Source: Cyanobacteria bacterium FACHB-502
GTDB lineage: Bacteria; Cyanobacteriota; Cyanobacteriia; Elainellales; Elainellaceae
DNA length: 64,000 nt
Assembly: GCA_014695325.1 (NCBI GenBank)
Contig: JACJNZ010000035.1
Coordinates: 1 to 64,000 of the forward strand
Direction: 5' to 3'
Of the stretch, positions 18,132-26,784 are shown in pieces (positions within the stretch are counted from its first letter, which is position 1; every line of letters begins with the position of its first letter). The notes under the pieces are model-generated. The model searched no databases. It saw only the letters and a program-made list of their open reading frames with translations, and was not told the origin of the DNA. Position numbers and translations under genes: made by a program.

Positions 18132-18582
18132 GATTATTTCGATCGAGTTAAACGGTTAGCGAGTTGGTCAGGGGATGAATCAGCAGATTTGCGTTAAGTT
18201 CTGTATCTTTTCTGCGTTTTTTATAGCGGCACTCTCATCCCGCAGATACAGAAAGTAAGCTTATCTAATGACGGTGAGGCAAAGAAAAATGCTTGTGTTG
18301 CTGATTGTACAGCCAATCGATCGCAGCACTTTCGCACTCCCCTTGTATTTTACAACTTAACCTTACTTTGCTTAATGATAAGGTGAGCAAGATAGGAGAG
18401 ATTCAGGGTTTAGACCTCTGCCGCCAGGGAGAAACCTTTGGGAGTGCGCGGAAGGCAGGCGAATTCAGTAAAATAACTTTGCCAGAGATCTATTCTTCTC
18501 ACTCATACGACTGCTTCACTCATACGACTGCTTAGATCAACTGCTTACTTTTACTGCTCATCTATCGCTCACAAGATTTACG
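18132..18582. promoter_or_regulatory. Divergent spacer between petC and a secreted-protein gene
   Basis: 451 bp without a supported gene. It should hold the petCA promoter (minus) and that of the gene at 18583 (plus). No defined operator was recognised. Confidence 0.35.
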
Positions 18583-19287
18583 ATGCGTTATTACACAATT
18601 CGATCGCCCTTTTTGCGGCTCAGCGCTCTCCCGCTCACCGTTGCCGGACTGGTCGCTTTTTCGCTGCCTGCGGGTTCAGTTACCCAGGAGTATCGCACCA
18701 CGCCCCTCGGAGACAGACCTAGAGACTACGAAGTCTGTGTCAATGCCCTGTCTGGCTTGCAGCTTGCATCAACTGACGTGGCAGCCGCCTGCGCAGCCGC
18801 TTTGTTTCCCCGCTCGCTGGGTGAATGTGTGAGCCGAATTAGTGGAGATACGACGATCACAGCAAATGATGCACTGTCAAATTGTCGGCGAGTGCGTCGC
18901 CCAAATGACCTGGCAACCTGCGTCATCAGTATCAGCGACGGCAGTAGTGGAGGCACCGTTTTAACCAATGTGTTGGACAACTGTCGCCGGAGTTTGCTGC
19001 CCGTTCGCTTCTCTAGCTGTGTCGTGGGGCTGCGGAGCGGGATTTCTGCCTTGTCTACCGATGAAGCGATGGTGAACTGCATTGCCTCCAGCGATCGTCC
19101 CCGCGACTTTTTGCCCAGCTTTATTCCCAGTGGTCAAGAAATTCCGCTTCCGGGCGCTGCGATCGATACAACAACAGGCACGGGCATCAACACAGGTACG
19201 GGGACAACCATCGACGCAGAGGTAGATACGACGGGAACGGGTACTGGAACAGTCACTGCTCCTCCTTCAATCCCTGCTCTTTATTAA
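18583..19287 (+). CDS. Secreted Cys-repeat protein, unknown function
   Basis: 234 aa. The N-terminus (LRLSALPLTVAGLVAFSLPAG) looks like a signal peptide. Residues ~45-170 hold about four repeats of roughly 35 residues. Each has one Cys after an RP-x-(D/L) segment (YEVCVNALSG, LGECVSRISG, LATCVISISDG, FSSCVVGLRS) and one near its end (AAACAAAL, LSNCRR, LDNCRR, MVNCIA). The even Cys count suggests paired disulfides in the periplasm. The last ~50 residues are a Thr/Gly-rich tail (TGTGINTGTGT) ending PPSIPALY. I recognise no named family. Confidence 0.75.
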   Translation: MRYYTIRSPFLRLSALPLTVAGLVAFSLPAGSVTQEYRTTPLGDRPRDYEVCVNALSGLQLASTDVAAACAAALFPRSLGECVSRISGDTTITANDALSNCRRVRRPNDLATCVISISDGSSGGTVLTNVLDNCRRSLLPVRFSSCVVGLRSGISALSTDEAMVNCIASSDRPRDFLPSFIPSGQEIPLPGAAIDTTTGTGINTGTGTTIDAEVDTTGTGTGTVTAPPSIPALY

Positions 19288-19394
19288 TGGGGTGGAGCAG
19301 GAATAGGGGTAGATACCGGAACGAATACTGGTGAGTCTGCTGGAGAGTCCTGCTCCGACTTCCTGAAAGTGTTGAAGAACGCGAAAAGGCATGA

Positions 19395-19446
19395 AAAAGC
19401 AGGTGAGATAAAGATGCTGGGTTGGCGCTGTATCCAACCTGCTTTT
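19395..19446. terminator. Bidirectional terminator between convergent genes
   Basis: Outer arms AAAAGCAGGT and ACCTGCTTTT form a 10-bp stem. An alternative inner hairpin GGTTGG/CCAACC lies just before TGCTTTT. It is placed between the convergent genes ending at 19287 (plus) and 19469 (minus), with T-runs on both strands. Confidence 0.6.
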
Positions 19447-19468
19447 CAGATTTTGCAATTCCTTTGCT

Positions 19469-20392
19469 CTACTCGCCCGTCGTCACCCGCGAACAGTCAC
19501 GATTTCGGTTACGAACCTGATTAATCGTGCGGCACTGTTCCCAGGCAATCTGGCGCACCAGGTTGGGCGGCAACTGTGCCTGTTTTGCTAACGCCTGCCG
19601 GAAAAGACGAATGCTTTCCTGTCCGTTACCCTGCTTTCTCAAAATTTGCGCTTTGAGGTAGAGCAGTTCGGGATTGTTGGGCGTTTGCTGAAGGGCAGCA
19701 TCTACGGCGGCGAGAGCCTCAGCAGGCTTATCCAGATCTCGATAGGCGATCGCAATCCCCCGCTGAGCGAGATACTGAGGTGCAGCACGGGTTTGCAGTC
19801 GCTCGATTGCCTGCTCTGGATTGGCAAACGGCAGATTCACTGCCAGCATTAGATCCATATAGCCTTTGAGCAAATTGAGTTCTGGGTCGTTGGGATTAAT
19901 CTCCTCTGCTTCGCCTAGATGCCGAAAGACCTGCTGAAGTCTTGTCAAAACCTGTGGCGTTGCCCGTACCGTGCCCTGAGTCGAGAGGCTGTGCGCCCCT
20001 TCCAGAAATAAACCTGTTGCAATATAGAGATTGCCCCGTAGGGGATCAGCCTGAACGAGCCGTTCTGCAGTTTCGCGGGTCAGTCGAGCGTTGTCGCCCA
20101 TCACTTCCCAGTCCTGATCAATATAAGCAAGGGAAGCTTTCATCGCATAGGCAAGCGGCTCATTCGGTTCTGCGTTTTGCAAAAGCTGCGCTGCCTGCTG
20201 GTAGTTGCCTTGCTCAAACAGTGACCGGAAAGCGGCTTCTGTTCGATCGCCCACCTCATGCGGGTTTGCAGTACGGAAAGGATCTGCCTGAGCGGGACTA
20301 ATCCAGCTTGTAAGCGTGAGCGTCAGTGTACCTGCGACTGCTGCTGTGACCTGCCGCCATCGGGAAGGTTTGGCTCGGAAGGAGAATGACAT
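19469..20392 (-). CDS. Secreted TPR-repeat protein
   Basis: 307 aa. Signal peptide with cleavage after PAQA (about residue 36). The rest is helical with tetratricopeptide-like repeats: FEQGNYQQAAQLLQNAEPNEP, a middle stretch with AEEINPNDPELNLLKGYMDL, and a clear TPR pair near the C-terminus (YRDLDKPAEALAAVDAALQQ then NPELLYLKAQILRKQG). It ends with CRTINQVRNRNRDC. It is probably a periplasmic scaffold; partner unknown. Resembles the Sll0314-type TPR lineage only in general layout. Confidence 0.8.
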   Translation of the reverse strand: MSFSFRAKPSRWRQVTAAVAGTLTLTLTSWISPAQADPFRTANPHEVGDRTEAAFRSLFEQGNYQQAAQLLQNAEPNEPLAYAMKASLAYIDQDWEVMGDNARLTRETAERLVQADPLRGNLYIATGLFLEGAHSLSTQGTVRATPQVLTRLQQVFRHLGEAEEINPNDPELNLLKGYMDLMLAVNLPFANPEQAIERLQTRAAPQYLAQRGIAIAYRDLDKPAEALAAVDAALQQTPNNPELLYLKAQILRKQGNGQESIRLFRQALAKQAQLPPNLVRQIAWEQCRTINQVRNRNRDCSRVTTGE

Positions 20393-20777
20393 AGCGAATC
20401 ACCGTAGGTCTAAACGTTAGTGAGGACTAAAGAGGACTAAGAAAAGAAAGGACGGAAAAGGTCAAATCACCCCGAATTGAAGCGTTTTCTCAAGCAGGAA
20501 TTGGCAATCAGTGAGGCAAGCCACTGCCTAACCGCAGATCCGTCTACCTGGAAAATGTGATTTAGTTGTGATCTAAGGTACAAAATCGAGTGCCGCTTCT
20601 CAGAATTATGGTAACGCCCAAGCGTGAAGTCGGGGAGTAAAGGCAGGTAATTGCCTTGACGCGATCGATCGCGCTAGGTTCCGTGGTGCTTTTCCCTTCC
20701 GCTGCCTTCCTCGACTACTATGGAAACATGCTGCCGGGTTGAATCTGCCCCAGCCCTCATTCGTGTCGCGATCGTGA
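20393..20777. other. Divergent spacer, no gene
   Basis: 385 bp between the TPR gene (minus) and the ABC ATPase gene (plus). Nothing specific recognised beyond HIP1-like CGATCG motifs. Confidence 0.35.
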
Positions 20778-21446
20778 ATGCTCTATCTTAAAGATTTAAC
20801 CTATCATCCGGCAGCCACCCCTGCCCCGATTCTGAAATCTGTTCAGCTTGAACTGGCTCCGCAGCAGCTTGGGCTAATTGTCGGTCCGAGCGGATCGGGC
20901 AAAAGTACGCTGCTGGAAATTTTGGCGGGTCTGGCAAAGAAAACCTCTGGCAGCCTATTTTGGCGCGAGCAAGAGCTAACGCCGGATCAGCTTCAGCAGC
21001 TTGCCGGACTGGTGTTCCAGTTTCCCGAACGGCACTTTTGCGGACATACCATTCTGGAAGAACTGCGCCTCGGTCATCCGGAACTCGGCAAAGAGCGAAT
21101 CGATCGCGCTTTAGAAGCCGTCAGGCTGGATCACATTTCGCTTCAGGCTTCACCTCGATCGCTAAGCGGTGGACAGCAAAGACGTCTTGCCCTTGCGGTG
21201 CAGCTTATTCGTCAGCCTGGGGTGCTGCTGCTGGATGAACCCACTGCGGGGCTGGACTGGTCAATGCGCCGTCAGCTTATTTCTTTGCTAGCAGAGCTAA
21301 AGCGCGAATGGAGTTTGCTCGTTGTTTCCCATGAACCGGGTGAAATTGCGGGCATCGCCGATTGCTGTTGGACACTGCAACACGGAGAACTGGCTGCGTC
21401 TGATCCAGAATCGCTGCTAGATAAGGAAACGGTTGTGCAGGGATGA
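20778..21446 (+). CDS. ABC transporter ATP-binding protein (ECF/CbiO-like)
   Basis: 222 aa, a single nucleotide-binding domain. Walker A GPSGSGKST at 36-44, Q-loop FQFPERHF, signature LSGGQQRR, Walker B VLLLDEPTAGLD and switch VVSHEP. The Q-loop wording (FQ.PE.HF) is typical of ECF-type vitamin/metal transporter ATPases. Neither a permease nor a substrate component is adjacent, so the partner must be encoded elsewhere. The stop overlaps the rsmG start (ATGA), so the two are co-translated. Confidence 0.85.
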   Translation: MLYLKDLTYHPAATPAPILKSVQLELAPQQLGLIVGPSGSGKSTLLEILAGLAKKTSGSLFWREQELTPDQLQQLAGLVFQFPERHFCGHTILEELRLGHPELGKERIDRALEAVRLDHISLQASPRSLSGGQQRRLALAVQLIRQPGVLLLDEPTAGLDWSMRRQLISLLAELKREWSLLVVSHEPGEIAGIADCCWTLQHGELAASDPESLLDKETVVQG

Positions 21447-22243
21447 GCCAGCAGGAATCCAGCATTGAAGCCCCTCACGAAACAGCGTTGCCAGAACTCG
21501 CTGAAGTATGGCAAAAGACAATCGGCTGGCAGCCCACCCCAGAACAGCAGCAGCAATTTCAGCAGCTTTACCGAGCGATTCTCACAGGCAATCGTCAGCT
21601 TAATCTGACCCGGATTACCGAGCCGCAAGAATTCTGGGAAAAGCACCTCTGGGACTCACTGCGCGGCATTCAACCCTGGATTTGTTCAACTGATTCTGAT
21701 GCAAATGCTTTGAGGGCGATGCGAAGCAGTTCCCCCGTCACGGTAATCGACATTGGAACTGGAGCCGGATTTCCCGGTGTGCCTGCGGCGATCGTTTGTC
21801 CGCACTGGCAAATGACGCTACTCGACTCGACCCGCAAAAAAATTGCTTTTATTGACACGCTGCTCGCCCATCTGGAATTGCCGAACGCCAAAACCCTGGT
21901 CGCTCGGGTAGAAGCGATCGGACAACAGAGTAACTATCGCGATCGATACGATTTGGCTCTGATTCGGGCGGTTTCTGCTGCGTCGGTTTGTGCCGAGTAT
22001 GCGCTGCCGCTCCTGAAGCAGGGAGGCACGGCGATACTTTATCGCGGACAGTGGACAGACGAAGAACAAACTGGCCTCGATCGCGCTTTAGCACCGTTGG
22101 GCGGTAAGCAGGTGTTTATTGATGCCTTCACGACTCCTTTTACTGGAAGCGTTCGCCACTGTATTCACATTCAGAAAGAGAAGCCAACTCCGATCGAGTT
22201 TCCGAGGGCGATCGGAGTGCCGACGCAGAAACCCTTAGGATAA
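21443..22243 (+). CDS. rsmG: 16S rRNA (guanine-N7)-methyltransferase RsmG
   Basis: Methylates G527 of 16S rRNA (E. coli numbering) with SAM. 266 aa. N-terminal helical part with LNLTRITEPQEFWEKHLWDS, SAM motif VIDIGTGAGFPGVP near residue 95, LLDSTRKKIAFI and then RAVSAASVCAEYALPLL. Longer than the E. coli enzyme mainly through a proline-rich C-terminal tail. Overlaps the upstream ABC ATPase gene by 4 bp. Confidence 0.93.
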   Translation: MSQQESSIEAPHETALPELAEVWQKTIGWQPTPEQQQQFQQLYRAILTGNRQLNLTRITEPQEFWEKHLWDSLRGIQPWICSTDSDANALRAMRSSSPVTVIDIGTGAGFPGVPAAIVCPHWQMTLLDSTRKKIAFIDTLLAHLELPNAKTLVARVEAIGQQSNYRDRYDLALIRAVSAASVCAEYALPLLKQGGTAILYRGQWTDEEQTGLDRALAPLGGKQVFIDAFTTPFTGSVRHCIHIQKEKPTPIEFPRAIGVPTQKPLG

Positions 22244-22257
22244 GTCAACGGCAGAGA

Positions 22258-23274
22258 TTAGACTTTCACCGTACTCTCACTGGCTGTCTTTGGCAGCGAA
22301 GAGGAGGCATAGTTTTCATTGCGTGAGTTACGCCAGGAGCGTATTTCTCGCTTTACCTTCCTTATAAAGAGGTTGAGTCGTGTGTCTCGGACACCTGCCC
22401 AGGCAGTCTGATCAAGGTAATGTTCAAATAAAGGGATTGCAGGATGATTGCAGGCCAAATGCCACGGCTTAGAGATGGCATAGTGAACAATCAAAGGATC
22501 ATCGAGAACGGACTGATAAGTTTCTGGATCATCAAAAGGGCTTTCTTTCCAGTCAGAAAACTCATAGATTTGCGGCATTTGATTCCAGCGCGGATCAAGC
22601 TCGCCCCATTGCCCTTCTAAAACTGCATTGAGAGCATCCTGATCAGGATCGTGAATCGTCGCTCGATTCTGTTCAATAAATTCAAGCGCCTTCGCCCCAA
22701 TGCGATCTTCCCGCCATTTCTGAAGATTAATTACTAACAATCCACTGTTGAAGTATAAAGAATCAGGATTTAATCCCAGTTCCTTATAGTTACTCAAACC
22801 TGGAACGAGCGAGAATAAATGGGGGTATCCATTCCGGATTGCCAAGACAGGTTTGTCTCCCAGCTCAACCTGCCACAGCTCTTCTAGCGGCCCCAGAACA
22901 ACCATGTCGCTGTCTAGATAAATTACTTTTTCGAATTCTTTTGGTAAAACCTCTGTGACCAAGAGACGGTAATAAGCAGCAACAGTGAGATACCGTAGTT
23001 CCGGCAGGTTTTTATACTGATTCCGATCAATCTGAATCCACTGTATTTCTAATTGATTCGATCGAAGAGAGGATTCAATTTTTCGTTTCGTTGCTTTTTT
23101 AATGCCGCCATCCATAATGAAGAGTAGGATTTTCGTTGCTTTGCTTGCCAAATTAGACAGTACTGAGTAGATCGTCACTGTCAGGGGCATTGCGTAAATT
23201 TCATCGGCTGAGCAAACGACAACGATCGGCTGAGCATCAGGAATATGAGATTGCATGAAACTGAATCTGTTCAA
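22258..23274 (-). CDS. Glycosyltransferase family 8
   Basis: 338 aa. It begins with a GT-A fold (PIVVVCSADEIYAMPLTVTIYS). The metal-binding DxD is at D121-S-D123 inside VIYLDSDMVVLGPLEELW, and the family-8 segments YFNSGLLVINLQKWRE and DQDALNAVLEGQW follow. HYAISKPWHL is the usual second metal/His region. It should transfer glucose or galactose from a UDP-sugar onto a lipopolysaccharide-type or exopolysaccharide acceptor. It stands 412 bp downstream of the sugar cluster on the same strand and probably belongs to the same polysaccharide system. Confidence 0.88.
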   Translation of the reverse strand: MNRFSFMQSHIPDAQPIVVVCSADEIYAMPLTVTIYSVLSNLASKATKILLFIMDGGIKKATKRKIESSLRSNQLEIQWIQIDRNQYKNLPELRYLTVAAYYRLLVTEVLPKEFEKVIYLDSDMVVLGPLEELWQVELGDKPVLAIRNGYPHLFSLVPGLSNYKELGLNPDSLYFNSGLLVINLQKWREDRIGAKALEFIEQNRATIHDPDQDALNAVLEGQWGELDPRWNQMPQIYEFSDWKESPFDDPETYQSVLDDPLIVHYAISKPWHLACNHPAIPLFEHYLDQTAWAGVRDTRLNLFIRKVKREIRSWRNSRNENYASSSLPKTASESTVKV

Positions 23275-23686
23275 CGGTTTATGTTTTCTTATGTCTTCTG
23301 TCGTAGCTTCTACTTATCACTTCTCTAGTCTCCTGAGGAGTAGTTGAAGCCTTATCAACATAAGTTTGTTTAGTTAGTTCTAACTCTATCTTCTATAAAC
23401 AACCCTGATTTACCGGATTTTAATATCAATTAAAGCACTATCTTACTCACAATATTTAAGATAGCTTGGAACTAAACTTCAATAGATAACTTTATGCAGT
23501 GTCTCCAGTTGAAAACTGGTTCTGTCGCAATCACTTACCGTAATAAAAATCTGTAAGGGCAGCTCGTGAACTGCCCCTACCAATCTGTAACTCTGCTTCG
23601 AGAACTGACTTAGCTTCCGCGACACTTAGAGCATTAGACGTTCAAACTAATTTCCATATGCCATGCAACGCCTTGTCAATCCAGCA
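23275..23686. other. Spacer with a dispersed palindromic repeat
   Basis: 412 bp without a gene. At 23553-23580 the palindrome GTAAGGGCAG...CTGCCCCTAC (GGGCAG/CTGCCC core) is of a type found dispersed in many filamentous cyanobacteria. It could also serve as the 3' end structure of the upstream sugar cluster. Confidence 0.5.
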
Positions 23687-25042
23687 TTAAACTGCAACGG
23701 CTTCTTTCACTGGAGCAAAGTAGGCATCTTGCTCTGCTCGCAGCTTGTCGCACAGACGACCTTCTGGCAGTTCCACATCGTCGTAGGTCAACGCTTGGTC
23801 TTTGGGGATATCTCGCTTCAAACGGCATCCTTCTGCTAAGCCGATCGGCAGGAGCCGCTGCTTCTGCGTGATTTCAGCGGTTTCGCATTCGCCGTAGGTC
23901 ATGTAATAGCCCAAACCATCAAGCGTTTCGCCTGCCTTCAGGTCAATCTTGGCAGTGGTGATTACATCGACCTTCGGACCGGCGATCGGAGCCATGACTG
24001 CATCCTTAAACAGGACCACGCGGGCAACCGACAGCGGAACTTCAAAGTGGCAGAGGTGATAGGGCGTGTAGAAGCTGTACAGCGGACCTTCGCCCAGCTT
24101 GTAAAGGTTCAGGTAGTGCTGCTGCTTGAGGTCATCGTGGGTTGCGAACACAAACACACCCGGACCCGGACGAACCCCAACCACATAATCCACAATGCCG
24201 CCCAGCTCTTTTAATTGGTCGACGTCATACATTTTGGTGCAGTCGTCGATATGTCCGGTGTACTTGAGGTTGAATCGCTCAACCAGTTCGTCCTTGTGAC
24301 GATTGAAGTCATAGCCATACATCCCGCGCTTGGCGACAGTCATGCCAGTTGCATTCGCCACGATCGCCTGCTCAAAGGAAATCTTCGTTCCATCGGCAAA
24401 GCTCGTCACCATGTGCGCTTTTTGTCCCCACTGCTTGGCAAAGCCTTCCTGCGTGGTGGGGTTGCGGTAGGGGTCTTGCAGACCTTTGATATTGCCGCAG
24501 AGCAGTGGGGTGAGTCCGATGCTCTTGACAAACCGATAAAGGTTCATCTGCACACCGGGCTGATCGCCGTCGCAGGCAGAAAGAATCACGCCCGCTTTAT
24601 CGGCATATACCTTCAGAATGGGTCCGATCGTGCCGTCCAGCTCAGCGTTCATCAGAATAACGTGCTTTTTGTGAGCAAATGCTTCCAGCACCACATGAGC
24701 ACCAAACTCGATCGCGCCCGTGACTTCCACAATCGCATCGATGCCTTCGGCACGGCAGAGCAACAAGGCATCGTCGGTAACGGCATATTTGCCCTGGGCA
24801 ATCGTAGCTTCTAGATCGGCAACGGTATTGACCACCCGTGCATCTTCAATACCTACTTCGGTGTAAGCCCGCTTTGCACCATCCAGGCTGCGGTTGGAAA
24901 TCGCAACCAGTTCCATTCCCGGAACAGAATTCACAATTTGATTCGCAATCCCACGCCCCATGAAGCCTGCGCCAACCATCGCAACACGAACAGGATTTCC
25001 AGCTTCAGCGCGTGCTTGCAAAGCAGTATCAACAATAAACAT
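23687..25042 (-). CDS. Homoserine dehydrogenase-like oxidoreductase with C-terminal SAF domain
   Basis: 451 aa. Rossmann motif VAMVGAGFMGRGIANQ at about 18-33, with ISNRS as the NAD(P) selectivity end. The conserved core EVTGAIEFGAHVVLEAFAHKKHVILMNAELDGTIG and SACDGDQPGVQM resembles the COG4091 'predicted homoserine dehydrogenase' group. The last ~100 residues (TAKIDLKAGETLDGLGYYMTYG ... LKRDIPKDQALTYDDVELP) are a SAF domain as in sialate and altronate enzymes. Placement in a sugar cluster argues for oxidation or reduction of a sugar intermediate rather than homoserine. Substrate unknown. Confidence 0.8.
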   Translation of the reverse strand: MFIVDTALQARAEAGNPVRVAMVGAGFMGRGIANQIVNSVPGMELVAISNRSLDGAKRAYTEVGIEDARVVNTVADLEATIAQGKYAVTDDALLLCRAEGIDAIVEVTGAIEFGAHVVLEAFAHKKHVILMNAELDGTIGPILKVYADKAGVILSACDGDQPGVQMNLYRFVKSIGLTPLLCGNIKGLQDPYRNPTTQEGFAKQWGQKAHMVTSFADGTKISFEQAIVANATGMTVAKRGMYGYDFNRHKDELVERFNLKYTGHIDDCTKMYDVDQLKELGGIVDYVVGVRPGPGVFVFATHDDLKQQHYLNLYKLGEGPLYSFYTPYHLCHFEVPLSVARVVLFKDAVMAPIAGPKVDVITTAKIDLKAGETLDGLGYYMTYGECETAEITQKQRLLPIGLAEGCRLKRDIPKDQALTYDDVELPEGRLCDKLRAEQDAYFAPVKEAVAV

Positions 25043-25130
25043 TCAAAAACTCCCTATAAATCTAAAACAAAACGTTTTGCTTGACCTTTGTTCCAGGCCC
25101 CTGTTGAGGTAGCCAATCATCAATTTCTGG

Positions 25131-26114
25131 TTAGGCTCTTGGTCGAACCATGCGGGGGAATGCGGGTTTGAGGACACTTGATCGCTCTTTGGAAAACAGG
25201 GCAGGCAATAAGTCATTCGCGAGAAGGCTCTTGATGTAGCCAATCTTGAATCCCATCCCCCAGCACCAAAGCGCAAAGCCACCCCTGCCACGCCGGATAT
25301 TAAACGTACTCATTAAATACAGTTTGATGCCACTTACTAAGTAGGAAGACATCGAAACCAATTCTTTGAGTAGGGTGTACCACCCAAACGAACGGTCGCT
25401 GTAGCGCAATAGCAGCGGTACATGATCCCATCCCCAGTTCTGCGCCTGTCGGTACATGGCTGCATAACTATGACGCAGGCGATAGTGAACAACAGCATCT
25501 GGAGCGAAGTGTAAGGGAAATCTTGCAAGCTGAATTCTCCAGCAATAGTCAGCATCCCATGCAGTAGAGACTTCCAAATTAAAATCTCCAACTGCTTCGT
25601 ACACCGAACGCTTCATTCCCAGATTACAGCCGAAGGAGAACGGGAGATGGGGAGGATGCGGAATGTCGCTGTCCATTAACCCTTCTGACTGATACCACTT
25701 GCCGTAATTACAGGCTGCAACGAGCCAGGGTTCATTTAACCTCGTGTATTCTAATGGTCCCGCAACACTGTCATAAAGACAGAGTGCTTCCGCCATTGCC
25801 GCTAACCAACTGGGAGAGACTTCATCATCTGCTTCACAGAAGCAAAATGCGTCTCCTGAAGCTGCTTTTACGCCTGTATTGTAGGAATGCGCTACGCCAA
25901 GCCGGGGTTTTGAAAAATCGTGAGCCTGAACAATTTTTAGATCAGGAAGACGATCGCGATACTGCTCAACAATTTTCATGGAATCATCCGTGGAGCCATT
26001 GTTCACCACAACTAGCTCCCACTCGCCACCCCATTGCTGGTTTACCAGTGCTTCTAACTGAACTGCGATCGTTGCAGCACCGTTATAACACGGGAGAATA
26101 ACACTAATCTTCAT
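25131..26114 (-). CDS. Glycosyltransferase family 2
   Basis: 327 aa. Begins KISVILPCYNGAATIAVQLEAL, the GT2 nucleotide-binding strand. VVNNGSTDDSM and FCEADDEVSPSWLAAM (metal-binding Asp pair) follow, and WDADYCWRIQLARF is the catalytic ED-like region. The C-terminal ~90 residues are hydrophobic and basic and may associate with the membrane. Same strand as rfbC upstream and the SAF dehydrogenase downstream (88-bp gap). Likely adds the sugar made by the cluster to a growing glycan. Confidence 0.88.
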   Translation of the reverse strand: MKISVILPCYNGAATIAVQLEALVNQQWGGEWELVVVNNGSTDDSMKIVEQYRDRLPDLKIVQAHDFSKPRLGVAHSYNTGVKAASGDAFCFCEADDEVSPSWLAAMAEALCLYDSVAGPLEYTRLNEPWLVAACNYGKWYQSEGLMDSDIPHPPHLPFSFGCNLGMKRSVYEAVGDFNLEVSTAWDADYCWRIQLARFPLHFAPDAVVHYRLRHSYAAMYRQAQNWGWDHVPLLLRYSDRSFGWYTLLKELVSMSSYLVSGIKLYLMSTFNIRRGRGGFALWCWGMGFKIGYIKSLLANDLLPALFSKERSSVLKPAFPRMVRPRA

Positions 26115-26244
26115 GAAACATCCTAGAGAAATCAGAAAATTGTCAGTTCGTCCAGATGCGATCGCCCCTCATCCTCTTGCTTAGACGGGTGTAGCAGGAA
26201 CAAAAGACCCTAACTTACACCCATCTGGCTCAAAGAAATTAACC

Positions 26245-26784
26245 CTAAACGGGAACTGGTTCAAACAGTGCCCAGTTTGCATCTTTCTCCGAAATGACCG
26301 TTACAGGCATGGGCCACTGAATCCCAAAGGTAGGATCGTTGTACCGAAGTCCCCGCTCATAGCCGGGAGTGTAGAACTCGCCCACTTGATAAGTCACTTC
26401 AGCCCCATCGGTGAGTGCCTGATAGCCGTGAGCAAACATCTCTGGAACATATAGCGCACGATGGTTTTCTTCCGTGAGTTCCACGCCGATGTGCTGCATA
26501 TAGGTCGGCGAATCGGGGCGCATATCAATAATCACGTCATAGATTGCGCCCTTCGTGCAGCGAACCAGCTTCGTTTCACAGGCAGGAGCAACCTGATAAT
26601 GCATACCGCGCAGGGTTCCCGCCTTGTAGTTGTAAGACAGGTTGCACTGAGCAACGGTCGGCTTTAGCCCGTGAGCTTCAAACTCTTGTGCACAGAAAGT
26701 CCGGGCAAAAGCACCGCGATTGTCTTCGCGCAGTTCCAGGTCAATGATGAATGCGCCTTTTAGCTTTGTTTCGGTAAAAATCAT
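26245..26784 (-). CDS. rfbC: RfbC-like sugar-nucleotide 3,5-epimerase
   Basis: 179 aa, normal length for dTDP-4-dehydrorhamnose 3,5-epimerase. Cupin segments DNRGAFARTFCAQEF, TLRGMHYQ (catalytic His), VRCTKGAIYDVIIDMR and VPEMFAHGYQALTD are all present. The start codon overlaps the stop of the upstream epimerase gene (TAATG), indicating coupling. In this CDP-sugar context the true substrate is more likely a CDP-4-keto sugar than the dTDP-rhamnose intermediate; this is inference from neighbours. Confidence 0.88.
   Translation of the reverse strand: MIFTETKLKGAFIIDLELREDNRGAFARTFCAQEFEAHGLKPTVAQCNLSYNYKAGTLRGMHYQVAPACETKLVRCTKGAIYDVIIDMRPDSPTYMQHIGVELTEENHRALYVPEMFAHGYQALTDGAEVTYQVGEFYTPGYERGLRYNDPTFGIQWPMPVTVISEKDANWALFEPVPV

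Noticed and set aside
24215-24814. 199-codon frame opposite the SAF dehydrogenase
   Set aside because: Antisense shadow of a strongly supported gene; no motif of its own.
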